NCBI RefSeq assembly: GCF_020360975.1
Contig: NW_025408700.1
Span: 1 to 62,651, forward strand
Length of the DNA: 62,651 bases
Direction of reading: 5' to 3'
Source: Hirsutella rhossiliensis
Taxonomy: Eukaryota > Ascomycota > Sordariomycetes > Hypocreales > Ophiocordycipitaceae
Shown here: one piece after another, positions 1 to 10,197 of the stretch
Layout: the number at the start of each line of letters is the position of its first letter
How positions within the stretch are numbered: position 1 is the stretch's first letter
Notes under the pieces: generated by a model
The model's database searches: none
What the model was told of the DNA's origin: nothing
The model's input: the letters and a program-made list of their open reading frames with translations, nothing else
Made by a program: the position numbers and the translations under genes

Positions 1-671
1 GGTATTGAAATGTCGTAGCTTTACGTCTAGGCCCTATAGGAGAAATCCTCCGTGAAATACACATACTACATACACTGCTGGTGTCGTCTGCCTTGATAAC
101 ACTGCGGCTATAAGAGCCATACGAGGCAGCCCATCGATCTCGTCGCAAGCGGCTGCGGAGAAGTTCGCTGAGGCCGCGGCTCGACACGGAGATGTCGGCA
201 CGCGTTGGTGCCCCGGCCATACGGGGATCGCCGGCAACGAGCGGGCCGACCAGCTCAGCAAAGGAGGGCTGCCGGGCCGAGGGTCCGGACAGACCGCCGA
301 CCTACGCGAACATCAAGAGACAGGCCAAGGCTGCGGCCAGGCGCGACTTCCAGGACTCAGGCCGCGGGGCCCCGAGCAGCTACAAGAGCCTAGAGCTCAA
401 GGCCTCGCTCGTGCCCCGGAGCCGCTGCACACCAAACGACAGCACCTCCATCACCTGCTCGCTGCGAGGAGCGGGCACGGGGACTTCGCCGACTACCACG
501 AGAGGTTTAACCACGAAGAGGCCCGGATCGAATGCTCTTACGGGAGGAGAAAATCACCGACACACCCCTTCTACTGCGGAAGGTAGGTACTCGACACCGC
601 CTAAGGCCAGCCCCGCGGGCAAGGCTATCAACCAGGCACTAGGAAGGGATTTGACCGGTTCCTCGGGCTAG
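1..671 (+). pseudogene. Non-LTR retrotransposon (LINE) RNase H domain, 5' cut by window edge
   Basis: A frame from about 55 to 330 contains DNTAAIRAIRG and then RWCPGHTGIAGNERAD, the catalytic Asp block and the HTG-x(3)-NE-x-AD block of the RNase H domain found at the C-terminus of Tad1/I-type fungal LINE polyproteins. A one-base shift near 300 moves the frame to PTYANIKRQAKAAARRDFQ, the usual linker after RNase H, and further shifts follow toward a C-terminal FADYHERFNHE-like stretch near 490-530. The RT part would lie left of the window. The copy cannot encode an active protein as read. The family call is firm; the exact clade is inference. Confidence 0.8.
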
Positions 672-1028
672 TAACGGAGGCAGAATTCTTTGATCGGCTC
701 TCCCACCGCCACTAGCTCGAGGCAACCCTCCAACCTAATATGTACAACTCTCTCTTCTATGTTTTCTGCCCGTAGGCTCCTGTGGGCCTACGGCCCAGCT
801 GACTGCGTGGGCTTTCTCAGTCACCCGGCTCTGACCGAAGACTGACTAATATTACGGCTTCGCCGCCGTGCCCGGAACCCGCTGACGGGGGAAGGGACCT
901 GAGAATCCGAGCGGCCACAGAGTCCAAGAATTGCTAGATAGGGGAGAAGTAAGGAACGCGCGACGGTCTCCGACGAGCATCCCCATCTTGTACTATACCT
1001 AGCCTAGCACGTCTTTTGCCCTTATAGG
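672..1028 (+). other. Probable LINE 3' UTR and spacer before the pogo transposase
   Basis: No coding frame is convincing here. It follows directly on the LINE RNase H relic and contains a 93-bp block (808-900) that recurs at 56376-56467, as expected for a LINE 3' UTR re-inserted as a 5'-truncated copy. A short inverted repeat (GTAGGCTCCTGTGGGCCTAC, 773-792) could form a hairpin. The last ~100 bp may be the 5' leader of the pogo transposase. Confidence 0.5.
808..900 (+). repeat. 93-bp dispersed repeat, LINE 3'-end type, copy 1
   Basis: The block starting TGGGCTTTCTCAGTCACCCG matches 56376-56467 with only two adjacent-region differences (TTCGCCG here, TTTACCG there, a CpG-to-TpA change). Here it sits downstream of LINE RNase H coding sequence, which suggests it is the LINE 3' UTR. 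Confidence 0.75.
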
Positions 1029-2430
1029 ATGTCCCAGACGGTAATCAATACTACTACCACTACTACTACCAGCCAAGCTGGTGCTGACGGGCCACTTAAC
1101 CAGACTGGCCACCTAGCCACTTTTTCACACCTTCTACATTTCAGCCAGAACACCACCACCAAAATGCGTCGCGAAGAGGCCAGGCTTCTGGAGGCTCGTG
1201 TGCAAAAGGCCAAGAAGTATCTTGATCAAAATCCCACTGCAAAGGTGACCACGGTTGCTCGTCAATTCGAAGTGCCGCGTGGCCGACTCGAAGCCGCCTG
1301 GACGGCCGAACCAGCTTGACTGACCGCCAACCAACAAATACGAAATTGAGCAAGCCAGAAGAAGATGCACTATGCCGCTACATCGATCGCCTTGACGCTG
1401 TGAATTTAGCCGTACGCAGAGAGTTCATTGTGGATGCTGCAAACCGCATTCTCAAGGTGCGGTCAGGCAAGGCTAGCCAGAGCAACCCGCCCACCGTGGG
1501 CATACATTGGATCGACCGCTTCGTCAAGCGTCATAAATATCTACTAATGAGCCAAAAGCAGCTGGAATCGAACCGCCAAGCCGCCGAGGATATCCCTACA
1601 GTCATTGAGTGGTACAAGAAACTCCACGCTGTAATGCAATCCGAAGGCATTGTGGAAGACGACATCTGGAACATGGACGAAACAGGGTTTCGTATCGTTG
1701 GGAAAGACCAATTGGTCGTCACAGCGCAAGAAAGCCCATTACTTCGGCACTCCTGGTAACAGGGAGTCAGCTACGGCCATTGAGTGCATCTCGGCCGGTG
1801 GGCGAGTCTTACCAGCCTTCTTGGTGCTCTGTGGTATCCAACATCAAGCTCGATGGTACGAAGTCATGAAGCACTACCCAGACACACGCATTGCGATGTC
1901 ACCAACTGGGTATAGTAACGACGAGATCTGCTTGGAGTGGATCTATCATTTCGACGAGCACACGAAAAACAAGACCAAAGGCAACAAGCGGCTACTTCTA
2001 CTCGATGGATTCGGTTCACACCATACATACCCGTTTATCGAGTACTGTGGGCGCCGCGGTATTATACCCTTCTCTTTACCTCCTCATTTAACACACCTTC
2101 TTCAACCACTGGATGTGGTAGTCTTTCAGCCGCTCAAGCATTATCACGCAAAGGCGGTAGACCTAGTGGTTCGTGACGGCTGCACAGATATCACCAAATT
2201 GGAGTTCTTGGACTTCATTCAGGACGTCCGGAAGCAAGCCTTTCGTCAATTGACCATCATTTCTGCGTTTCGGAAGACTGGAATAGTGCCATTCAACCAA
2301 GAGGTGGTCCTGGCCGTCATGAAAGCACGCAAAGCTCGTACACCTACCCCTGAATTGGATCCGGCCCTCCTGTCTTCACCGTTCGGCACGCCAGTCACCC
2401 TCCGGCAAATGCACAAGGCGGCAACGCAAT
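1029..2430 (+). pseudogene. pogo/Fot1-type transposase, two frameshifts, no visible TIRs
   Basis: In order: an N-terminal HTH (KYLDQNPTAKVTTVARQFEVP, about 1215-1280), a CENP-B-like HTH (KLSKPEEDALCRYIDR ... GIHWIDRFVKRHK, 1345-1540) and a DDE_1 domain with NMDETGF (first Asp, about 1670), LLLDGFGSHHT (second Asp, about 1996) and LLQPLDVVVFQPLKHYH (third Asp, about 2100). The ATG at 1029 gives the longest N-terminus. One-base shifts occur near 1315 and near 1730; otherwise the frame runs to about 2430, where pogo similarity stops and Helitron-associated sequence begins. I could not find TIRs or a TA duplication, so it is either a truncated element or a piece carried by the adjacent Helitron. 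DNA cut-and-paste transposase by family knowledge; inactive as read. Confidence 0.85.
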
Positions 2431-2490
2431 GCCTTGAGGAACGAAGAGACGAAAGGATCCTTCTTCCGCCCTCCGTATGCCTTGAGGAAC
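2429..2490. repeat. Two inverted copies of the boundary motif ATGCCTTGAGGAAC
   Basis: ATGCCTTGAGGAAC occurs at 2429-2442 and 2477-2490, each followed by a similar GAA...TTCTTCC...TTCCGC tail. It is the reverse complement of the GTTCCTCAAGGCAT start of the 43-bp motif found at 9899, 9942, 20931 and 27276, and of the short copy at 29463. It marks the join between the pogo transposase and Helitron A. Confidence 0.75.
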
Positions 2491-2717
2491 GAAAGGTTCT
2501 TCCTTCCGCGTCCTTCGCCACACCTCCACATCCTCTACCCCTACGCACGGACCGCATGCCGCTCCGTGCCCACCAGCCACTCTTCACCGCCACCTGTTCT
2601 TTTCCCCACCAACCTTCCTGTTCCTGCTGCCCGTTCCCGTCCTGCTCCCGCCCCGGTCCCACTCTCCGGGGCCAACTCTCCTCTCGTACCGATTGTTCAC
2701 AGCCATCACCGTGCACC

Positions 2718-5700
2718 ATGCCACGAGAACACCCCGTCACGGTCTCGCCCGAGGAGGTTCGCCGCACTTTGGGTGATCTTGAATCGCAGAGATCCCAGCA
2801 GCGCCGTTCCTATCAACGACCTTCACCGCTTATCAGGGTTCCCACGACGAGATCCTCCGCGTCTTGCACGATATGGACCGCCAGCGCGCCGAAGAACGAT
2901 CCCGCCGCCGTGAAGCTCAATTCCAATATACCGCACACACGCAACAGCCGAACAACCCATCCCCGAGACGACCCCGAGAAGAGCAAGCGCCTCCACTCCA
3001 CCTCCAACGCAGCCAAAACACTCCCTAGAAGACAAACGCAGCTGCCAGCGACTGCATCACCGAGACGACCCAGAGAGGGGCTATCACCTCCACTCCACCT
3101 CCCACGCGGCTAAGGCGCTCCTCCAAAGACACGCGCAGCCGCCGGCCGCTCCATCGCCGAAACGACACAGAGAAGAGGAGACACCTCCCACTCCACCCCA
3201 CGCAGCCAACGCGCTCCTCCAAAAGACACACGCAGACGCCGGCCTCTCCATCACCGAGTCGATCCAGGGCGGAACAACCGCTTCGCCCTTCATCGCCCAC
3301 GGACGGGGCGCTTCCCCACGAGGCCCGGGCCTACGCAAGAAACCGTCCAACTCCAGCGAGACTCTGTCGAGTCTGCGCCATCACCATGACGCCCGTTTCC
3401 GCTCTAAAGAGCAGGCATCGTCAACAAGATCCTGGTGCAACGAAGTTCCACGTGCCCTTCAGGTAGCAGCTCCTAGATCGTTCTACCAGGCGTTTACGGA
3501 CGAGAGGACGTTGCCCATTTCTCACTGCGTCTTCTGCTATAGAAAGACCCCACCTTGCGAGCTCTCAACCATGCAGTGGAGGGGTCGATTGTCGCCCTCC
3601 CTGCTGCAGGCGACCCGGACCATCCAGAAGTGTGGCGCTTGCCTTCCGCCGCACGAGCGCGCGGGAGTTGACGTATGCCGCGAGTGTCGCGCCAGCTTCG
3701 ACGGTGGACGGCTGCCCAAAGCCTGCTCGGTCAACAATATGGCCATCGGTTGCGAACATCGGTACCCTGGCGAGCTTGATGACCTCTCCCGTTGAGGAGA
3801 GACTCATTGCCCTGCATGCGCCCTTTGGCTATATCACCAAGTTCACGGTCGACAACAAGACCCGTTCGGGAATCAGCTACCGCAAGCACGTGAAAGGACA
3901 TATCGTCGTCTTTCCGAACAAGGTGGACGATCTTGTTACCACCGTTCTTCCCCATCCCTTGCTGCAGACCATTGAGAATATCCACGTCTCTTGGAGCGGT
4001 TCGGCTAAGCCTGGCTCCGCAGACGTCAGACACCTGCTTCAGGTGCGCAAATCTCGAGTGGCGGCCGCCCTGGCGTGGCTGCAAAGGAACAACCCACTTT
4101 ACGAGAATATCGCAATCGACCAGGCAGAGATGGATGGCTGGCGGTATGCCGACGGCTCCACTGTTCCGACCGTCATCATGGACCGCATGCAGAGAGAGGA
4201 ACCGTCGACCGTTGAGAGGACTCAAACTGACCACATAGTCCCGGACACTGATCGAGGCTTGAGGAAAACAGTTTCAGAAGCATCGATGAACTTGTGAGCT
4301 CGATCGATGGCACCTTCGTCGACGAGTCTCGCGACTTGGACTGTACTCTATCGACTGAGCAGACTCGACCTCTCCTGGTGAGCTGGCGCCTCTTGTCCCC
4401 GACTCGGCTGCCATCGGCCAGGAAGTTGAAACCATATGTGAGACGTCTGCATCCGCCATGTTCCTCTTGATGGACCGGCTGCCTTTGCGGATACCGATAA
4501 GCTGTCGTTTGTGGCGGGCATGGCCAACGCCAATCCGGATCCACGTGGCCGCTCTATACCATGCGTTATGCAGGTCCAAACTACGGGAGATCAGCCGTTT
4601 GTCCGAGTAGAACGTGGTGCGGACTTTGCAGACAACCTGCACGAAGATTTCTTCCTCGAACATTTCCCAAGCTTTTTCCGTGGGGAAGGGCGGCCCGAAA
4701 TCAAAGGGCGACTCGAGTCGTAGCCGACAAAGCGACGCTGCCGACCGTCGTCCGAATCACTCGCTTAGCTACTGGGCCAGATACGTATTGCAACGGCATG
4801 GAGGCCGATTCGCCACCCATCCTGTCTTTTGTTTCTTAGTATTCAACACCCTCCTTCGCTCCTCTAACCGCCGCATCAGCATGGTCCGTGTCGCTAAAGA
4901 TTCCTTCCACAGGCTCGAGCAAGCGTATGCGAACTTGAACGAGGACCGACTGAAGAGAGCCGAGGCGGAGATGCGGGAGACAAGGACCACGTCGGACCCT
5001 GACATATCGGTCTTGCTTCGCGAGCTGTCGATTTTTGGCCACGCACAGCCGCTCTCGAACGAATCCCGTTTGCTTATGCGGAGGAAGATACAAGCTGTTA
5101 ACATTTGGGCCGGTATGCCTGCAGTTTGGATTACCATCAGTCCCAACGACATTAATAATCCGATAAAGATGAAGCTTGCCATTCATAGGCTGCACGATTA
5201 TGACTCTGCAAAGGAGCTTTTGGCCGATCTCCGTGAAAAGTACGACAGAATCGCCCTCAGCACCATGGATCCGGTCAGCTCGGCCATCTTCTTCCACCGA
5301 GAAATATCCCTATTCTTTGACAAATACGTGAATACAGGCCGGGAATCGATCTTTGGGAAGATTAGCCACTACTACGCCACGGTGGAGACGAATGAGCGAG
5401 GCAGCCTCCACTTGCATGGACTCCTCTGGCTGGAGGGCAACATGCGGTTACCGAACCTGATGGACGACATGGCCAATCCCGGAAGAAGCATACCGTGCCC
5501 AGGTGATCCGGTATGTGGACTCTGTCTTTCATGAGTGTTTAGACGAAGATGCCGGAAAAGCCGTGCGACAACAGAGGAAGCCCATCGATCCCGTGGAGGA
5601 GGTCATGACCAGCACCTCGGCTCTCACTGCGGCCTTCGAAGACGAATCCAACTTCATCGCGTACTGTTGCCAAGTGCACTCACACGTACACCTGCCTCAA

Positions 5701-7010
5701 GTATTCTCTGAAGGTGTCATCGAACAGGGGCAGATCAACAGAGACGGACAGCCTGCCGCTTCAAGGCACCGTGGAAGATCGTCGAGGAGACAGGGTTCAC
5801 AGAGGATGGTCTGCTTCAGATCCGGCGCAATCACCCGCTCGTCAACCGGTATAACAAGTCATTGGCGGTCGGCCTTCGCCACAATCACGACGTCTCGATG
5901 ATCTTGACCAAAACCAAGGGCCTGGCCATGGTGTACTACATCACGAACTACGCCACCAAACTGGATACGCCGATGTGGAGGCGCATTTGTTGCCCGCCAA
6001 CTCCGCGAAGCCGGTCGTCCGACGTCTCGCGCACCAGATCCCGCCCTGCCCGACAACAGGCAGCAGGCAGTGTTGAACGAGAGCCGTCAATTCCTGATGA
6101 GAACGGCAAATCGGATCTTCTCCGAGCGACAACTCTCGGCCGTAGAGGTCTGTTACCACCTCCTTGGATATGATACCGACTTTACCAACGTGCCGCATTG
6201 GTCTTTCCTGAACCTGACGGCGCTCTATTGGGCAATCTTTCGGCTATGGTCACATCTCCGCCATCAGGCCGGCGAGCTGACGGACGCTGAACAGCCCGCG
6301 GAGACAATCCGTCTGAGGCAAGGAGGGCGAACCCTTCTATACCTAGACGCGTATGCGTACCGGGGCCATGTTCTACGAGACTTATGCCTGTATGACTACA
6401 TGTCAATGATTCATTTGGTGCGTCGAAAAGGTCGGAGTGAAGACGACTCTCATATTTTTCTCGATGGCCAGGATTCCGACTGTGACGACTGGATCCAAAA
6501 GCTTCGACGGCCCGACCAGTACGCCATCCCGATCTTCCAAGGATACATCAGCGACGACCATGAGGACGATCACCCAGTCTATATTAAGCGGTACGCTCTA
6601 AACCCCCCGGCACCGTTTTGGCTCTATCTGATAGCCCGTGCAGAAATTCGGTCCTACACTTGGCGCTATTCGTCCCTTGGGAGAAGTTTATTTCTGAGAG
6701 CCAAGGCGACATAACCGACATATGGACGACGCATCGATCGGGGCTTTGTCCCCGCCTCCGTTTCCATGTCTCCAACATTGGTCTTTTGAGAAAATCTGCC
6801 GAAGACGCGCGCAAGGACGCGAAGCTCTGGGCCAGTCGGTCGGAGGGCGACGACACAATTGACGTCGAGTACCCACTTGACGACGGCCGCGATGAAGAAG
6901 AGCCTCCAGCGCTGGCTCATCGTCAGGCCTACAAAGCTCTGCTCCAGATTTTGCGAAATGCCGTGCAGGATACGGACGCCACAAAGACTCACCCGTCCTT
7001 GGAGGTCTAA
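2718..7010 (+). pseudogene. Helitron A: N-terminal region and Rep (HUH, Y2) domain, frameshifted
   Basis: The probable start is the ATG at 2718 (MPREHPVTVSPEEVRR). A Pro/Arg-rich repeat region follows, then SFYQAFTDERTLPISHC with a cysteine cluster (CVFCYRKTPPCEL ... CGACLPPHE ... VCRECRASF ... CEHRYP, 3480-3770), then the DUF6570-like block VKGHIVVFPNKVDDLV to RGL (3890-4265). The Helitron-like N domain spans about 4600-5530; the HUH motif is HLHG at 5409. The paired tyrosines lie in YYITNYATK (about 5934-5960). Frames change near 3630, 4270, 4600, 5480, 5700, 5990-6060, 6600 and 7005. Rep nicks and joins single-stranded DNA in rolling-circle transposition (family knowledge). Confidence 0.85.
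2959..3290 (+). repeat. About 97-bp coding minisatellite in Helitron A leader
   Basis: Units start with ATC(A/C/G)CCGA at 2959, 3056, 3153 and 3250, each 97 bp apart. Every unit carries CACTCCAC, ACGCAGCC and a GACACACGCAG-like stretch. The unit is Pro/Thr/Arg-rich when translated. The same array exists in Helitron B at 10438 and is missing from Helitron C. A 97-bp period is not a multiple of three, so each unit rotates the frame. Confidence 0.85.
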
Positions 7011-8950
7011 TACACGATCTGTGCGAAGAGAACCCGGCTGAAGAAGAGCAACCTTTCGTCCAACGTCAAGAGGATCTGTACCGGAATATGCCCGATGATC
7101 AAGGTGACGCCTTGTGTCAATTCCCCATATCTCGAGACGATGTCCAAGCAGCGGCCAAGGCCCAACAACTATTGCATCTTCGGATGCTGGACGATATTGA
7201 GGGTGGTTCTCAGGGCACCGTACTATCCACGAATGGCGCCGACATTGACGATACCCTTGCTCGCTACGGCGATATGGAGTCCGCCGCTGCGCTCCCGGGC
7301 AGTGACCTCAATGAACAAGGGCCTCGGATGCTTGTCGACGTCAGTCCGGCAACTAGCTTCGCGGAGATTGGACACACCGCCGCGGCCAGCTTTACACTGA
7401 ACTATCTACAGACCATGGCCCTTCAACTCGTTTGCCTGTTTCTGGACAAGTATACTGCCAACCCGGACTCAGCCGGTCAGCATCTTCAATACACCGGCGG
7501 GCCAGGTGGCACGGGAAAGTCGAGGATTATCGATGCCCTGAAGGGCGTGTTCGCGGCGAGGAACCAGCCGCATCTTCTGCAGATAACCGGCACGTCGGGC
7601 AGTTCGGCGGCCCATATTGGCGGCACGACCATCCACTCGGCCTGTGGGTTAGATTCCATCGCGATCCAAACAAACCGCCTCCCCTTCTCGGAGGCGAAGA
7701 AGTGGATCTGGAAACAGAAGCTGGTACTCGTGATTGACGAGGTCAGCATGCTGGGAGGAGCCACTCTGCACAACGTCAGTCGTCACCTGCAGGCACTCCG
7801 TGACTGTCCGGACGAACCGTTTGGCGGCATGCCCGTCGTCCTACTGATGGGAGACTTCTACCAGTTCGCCCCCGTGCGGGAAACAAGCCTACTGATCATC
7901 AGACCGCCGGACCGAACAGAGACCCCCCTGCGACAGGCGACCATCTCTCACCACAGCGGCTGCAGATTGTGGCATCTGTTCAAAACCGTGGTGCTCCTCG
8001 AAGACCAAGTCCGCGCACGCAACGATCCCCAACTCCGTGCACTCCTGGATCGAGTTCGTAACGGGCGCCAGACCCATCAAGATCTGAGCTTGCTCAACGC
8101 CAACATTGTAGGACGCTCGCAAATCACCTTCCACGATGGTTTGCGCGCTATAACGCCGCTGAACTGCACCCGGTGGGCCCTCAACATGGAAGCTGTTGTG
8201 GGCTGGGCGCGCTTCAACAAGCGGCACATCCGTATCTTTGTCTCGACTCACACCTGGCGTAGCGGCGCGCTTTCTCCAGACATCGTAGCGCGAACCGTCG
8301 GACAAGGCGACGACTCTGCCTGCAAAGTCCCCGGCGTCTTCTTCTACGCCCAGGGCATGCCCGTGGTTGTGAACAAGAACATCTACACTGGCCTGAAGGT
8401 TGTGAATGGGGCCGACTTTACCGCCGTGGACGTGATAATCGATCCCAATCACCCGGGATACTGCTTGGCCGATGACGTGACCATCCACTTCGGGCCACCA
8501 CTCGGCATTCTTCTGCAGTCCGAGGAGACGAAAGCCTTGGCGATACCGTCCTCCCTGTGGGGACGGTACTCATCCGCCCCATGTCACATATACTTGACTC
8601 GACTAACTCTCACTTCAAGTTCTTGTCCGCAAGATGCACGCGACGTGGACTGCCCGTTGTACCAGCGTTCGTTCTCACTGATTACAAAGCCCAGGGTAAA
8701 ACGTTCGTCGAAGTACTGTTGGAGCTGCGTGGAAATCGTGTGATCAATGGTGAACCCTCCAAGTGCGATTTTACGAGCCTCTACGTCCAACTGTCCAGGT
8801 GCACCTCGCTTCGGGGCATCGCTTCTTGGTCCCGTGAGGTACCATGATTTCATTGGCAATGGGCTGGATCAGGCCATACTTGATGGAATGCAGAGACTCA
8901 AGAACTTGGCCGCAGAAACGAGACGGTTATACGAGGACCATAGTTTCGAA
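7011..8950 (+). pseudogene. Helitron A: Pif1-type helicase domain
   Basis: A long frame runs from about 7088 to 8530 and then continues, after a one-base shift, as GTVLIRPMSH ... LTDYKAQGKTFVEVLLELRG ... TSLYVQLSRCTSLRGI (8557-8820), with another shift near 8822. Walker A is GGPGGTGKSR (about 7498-7525). Walker B is LVLVIDEVSML (about 7720-7752), followed by LLMGDFYQFAPV (about 7845) and the C-terminal LSRC motif typical of Pif1/RecD-like helicases. A short conserved linker (FVQRQEDLYRN) joins it to the Rep part with a one-base break near 7005. Strand unwinding during Helitron transposition is the family role. Confidence 0.88.
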
Positions 8951-8963
8951 AATAGCTATCCCT

Positions 8964-9695
8964 TCACCGCCGACCAAGCATGGCTGCTGACATGTCCATC
9001 ATATGCGACTTCATCCCCTCTGCTTTACCCTGCTCCATCGCGGCCATCATTTGCCTCATCCCCGTCCCGCTTGTCCCGCCCGGAGCTCGACCGTACACGG
9101 ACTCAGCAAACATCCGAAGCTGCATCGGGAATCGGGAATCCCCATAATGCTCGATGATGCGCTCTTTCCACCGCGCTTCGTAGGTCGTGCCATTGCGATG
9201 GGGTCATACCGAGTGTCTCGCACTCTTTCTTCTTCTTTGCATCCCACCACGGCGGCAGTAACGCGGGACAACGCTCGACGCGCTCCAGGAAGCGCTTGAA
9301 GCCACGCAGCCCATTGGCGGCACCACCATATATGCTATCCGCGTCTGCTTCGCCTTCAATGTTGTACATATCCTCAACGCGCAGTCGGTAGGCGTCGATC
9401 AGCAGCCCGTAGACATCTCTTTCCGATCGATCATGCAGCCAAGTGCGATTTTCAAGACGCGTGAAGGGGCGGATGACGCCCTGTTCCAACCCTTCGGAGG
9501 CGATAACTTTGCCGTTGTAGGCCCATCTTGAAACGATGTCGTGGCGTCGGCCTGTTTGCCACAAACCTTCTTATGGACCTTCCAGTCTGCCTTCTGGCAA
9601 TCCCTGGAGCAGTACGGCGTTGTGGAACATTTCGCGCACCTCTTGAGGGCGACTTCAGGCGGCGACTTCTTGCAGCTATTGCACTCGAGGGCCAT
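8964..9695 (-). CDS. MYND zinc-finger protein, about 240 aa, two frame breaks
   Basis: The ATG at 9695 begins MALECNSCKK; the MYND finger ligands are C5, C8, C20, C23, C29, C33, H41 and C45 (YCSRDCQKADWKVHKKVC). The body continues FTRLENRTWLHDRSERDVY, LLIDAYRLRVEDMYN, DSIYGGAANGL and LLPPWWDAKKKKEC. After a shift near 9130 it reads IIEHYGDSRFPMQLRMFAE, then VYGRAPGGTSGTGMRQMMAAM and stop at 8964. Both ends match a conserved family of small fungal MYND proteins, so the gene is near full length. A frame break lies near 9540. MYND fingers bind proline-rich peptides; the target here is unknown. It converges on Helitron A with only about 11 bp between the stops, which suggests either capture by the Helitron or insertion exactly beside the gene. 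Confidence 0.8.
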
Positions 9696-9898
9696 GATGA
9701 CCTAATTCCGATGACCAAATCGTTGAAGAATTGCTTTCTGAAAAAGACCGCATAATTGAAGCTCATTTTATGCCGCAGGGAGGGCTAGCTTAGGCTTAAA
9801 CGGGTAAGGTGCTGCAGCCGCACTACCACCAGACTTGTTGTGCCTTTCCAAAAACCAACCCGAATGCTCGCGCTTTGACTACGCCCAACTCTCGTCCC

Positions 9899-9984
9899 GT
9901 TCCTCAAGGCATTGGCGGACCCTGGAAGGGGCCGGTCTCCTGTTCCTCAAGGCATTGGCGGACCCTGGAAGGGGCCGGTCTCCT
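9899..9984. repeat. Two perfect tandem copies of the 43-bp boundary motif
   Basis: The unit starts GTTCCTCAAGGCATTGGCGG and ends GGCCGGTCTCCT; copies occupy 9899-9941 and 9942-9984 with no differences. Single copies lie at 20931-20973 and 27276-27318 (one change each). GACC(12 nt)GGTC within it can pair. It lies at the 5' side of Helitron B, immediately before the point where A and B become homologous. Confidence 0.88.
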
Positions 9985-10197
9985 GTATGCCGCTCCGTGC
10001 CCTCCAGCCACTCTTCACCGCCACCTGTACTGTCCCCACCAACTTCCTGTTCTTGTTGCCCGCTCCGGGCCCACTCCCGGGGGTCCCGGGGAGGGGCCCC
10101 TCCCCGGCCGGCGGGGGCAAAAGGTCTTGACCTTGACCTAATCGCTCCGCCAACTCTCCTTTCTCGTAGCAATTGTTCACAGCCATCCCCGTGCACC

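Larger units (their letters stand above)
2559..8952 (+). mobile_element. Helitron A (Rep-helicase rolling-circle element), degraded
   Basis: Homology to Helitron B begins at GCATGCCGCTCCGTGCCC (2559 here, 9983 there) and runs to TTCGAAAA just before the end of the helicase frame, where A and B diverge. The element codes a leader protein, a zinc/DUF6570-like region, a HUH/Y2 Rep domain and a Pif1-type helicase on the + strand. True Helitron termini are not identified with certainty. Several one-base frameshifts make it non-functional as read. A and B look far closer to each other than either is to C. Confidence 0.85.

Noticed and set aside
3731..4234. Antisense frames in the Helitron Rep region as genes
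   Set aside because: Present at the same place in A and B only because they mirror conserved Rep codons.
7889..8488. 199-codon minus frame within Helitron A helicase (and similar ones in B)
   Set aside because: Mirror frame of conserved helicase codons; the + strand carries all Pif1 motifs.
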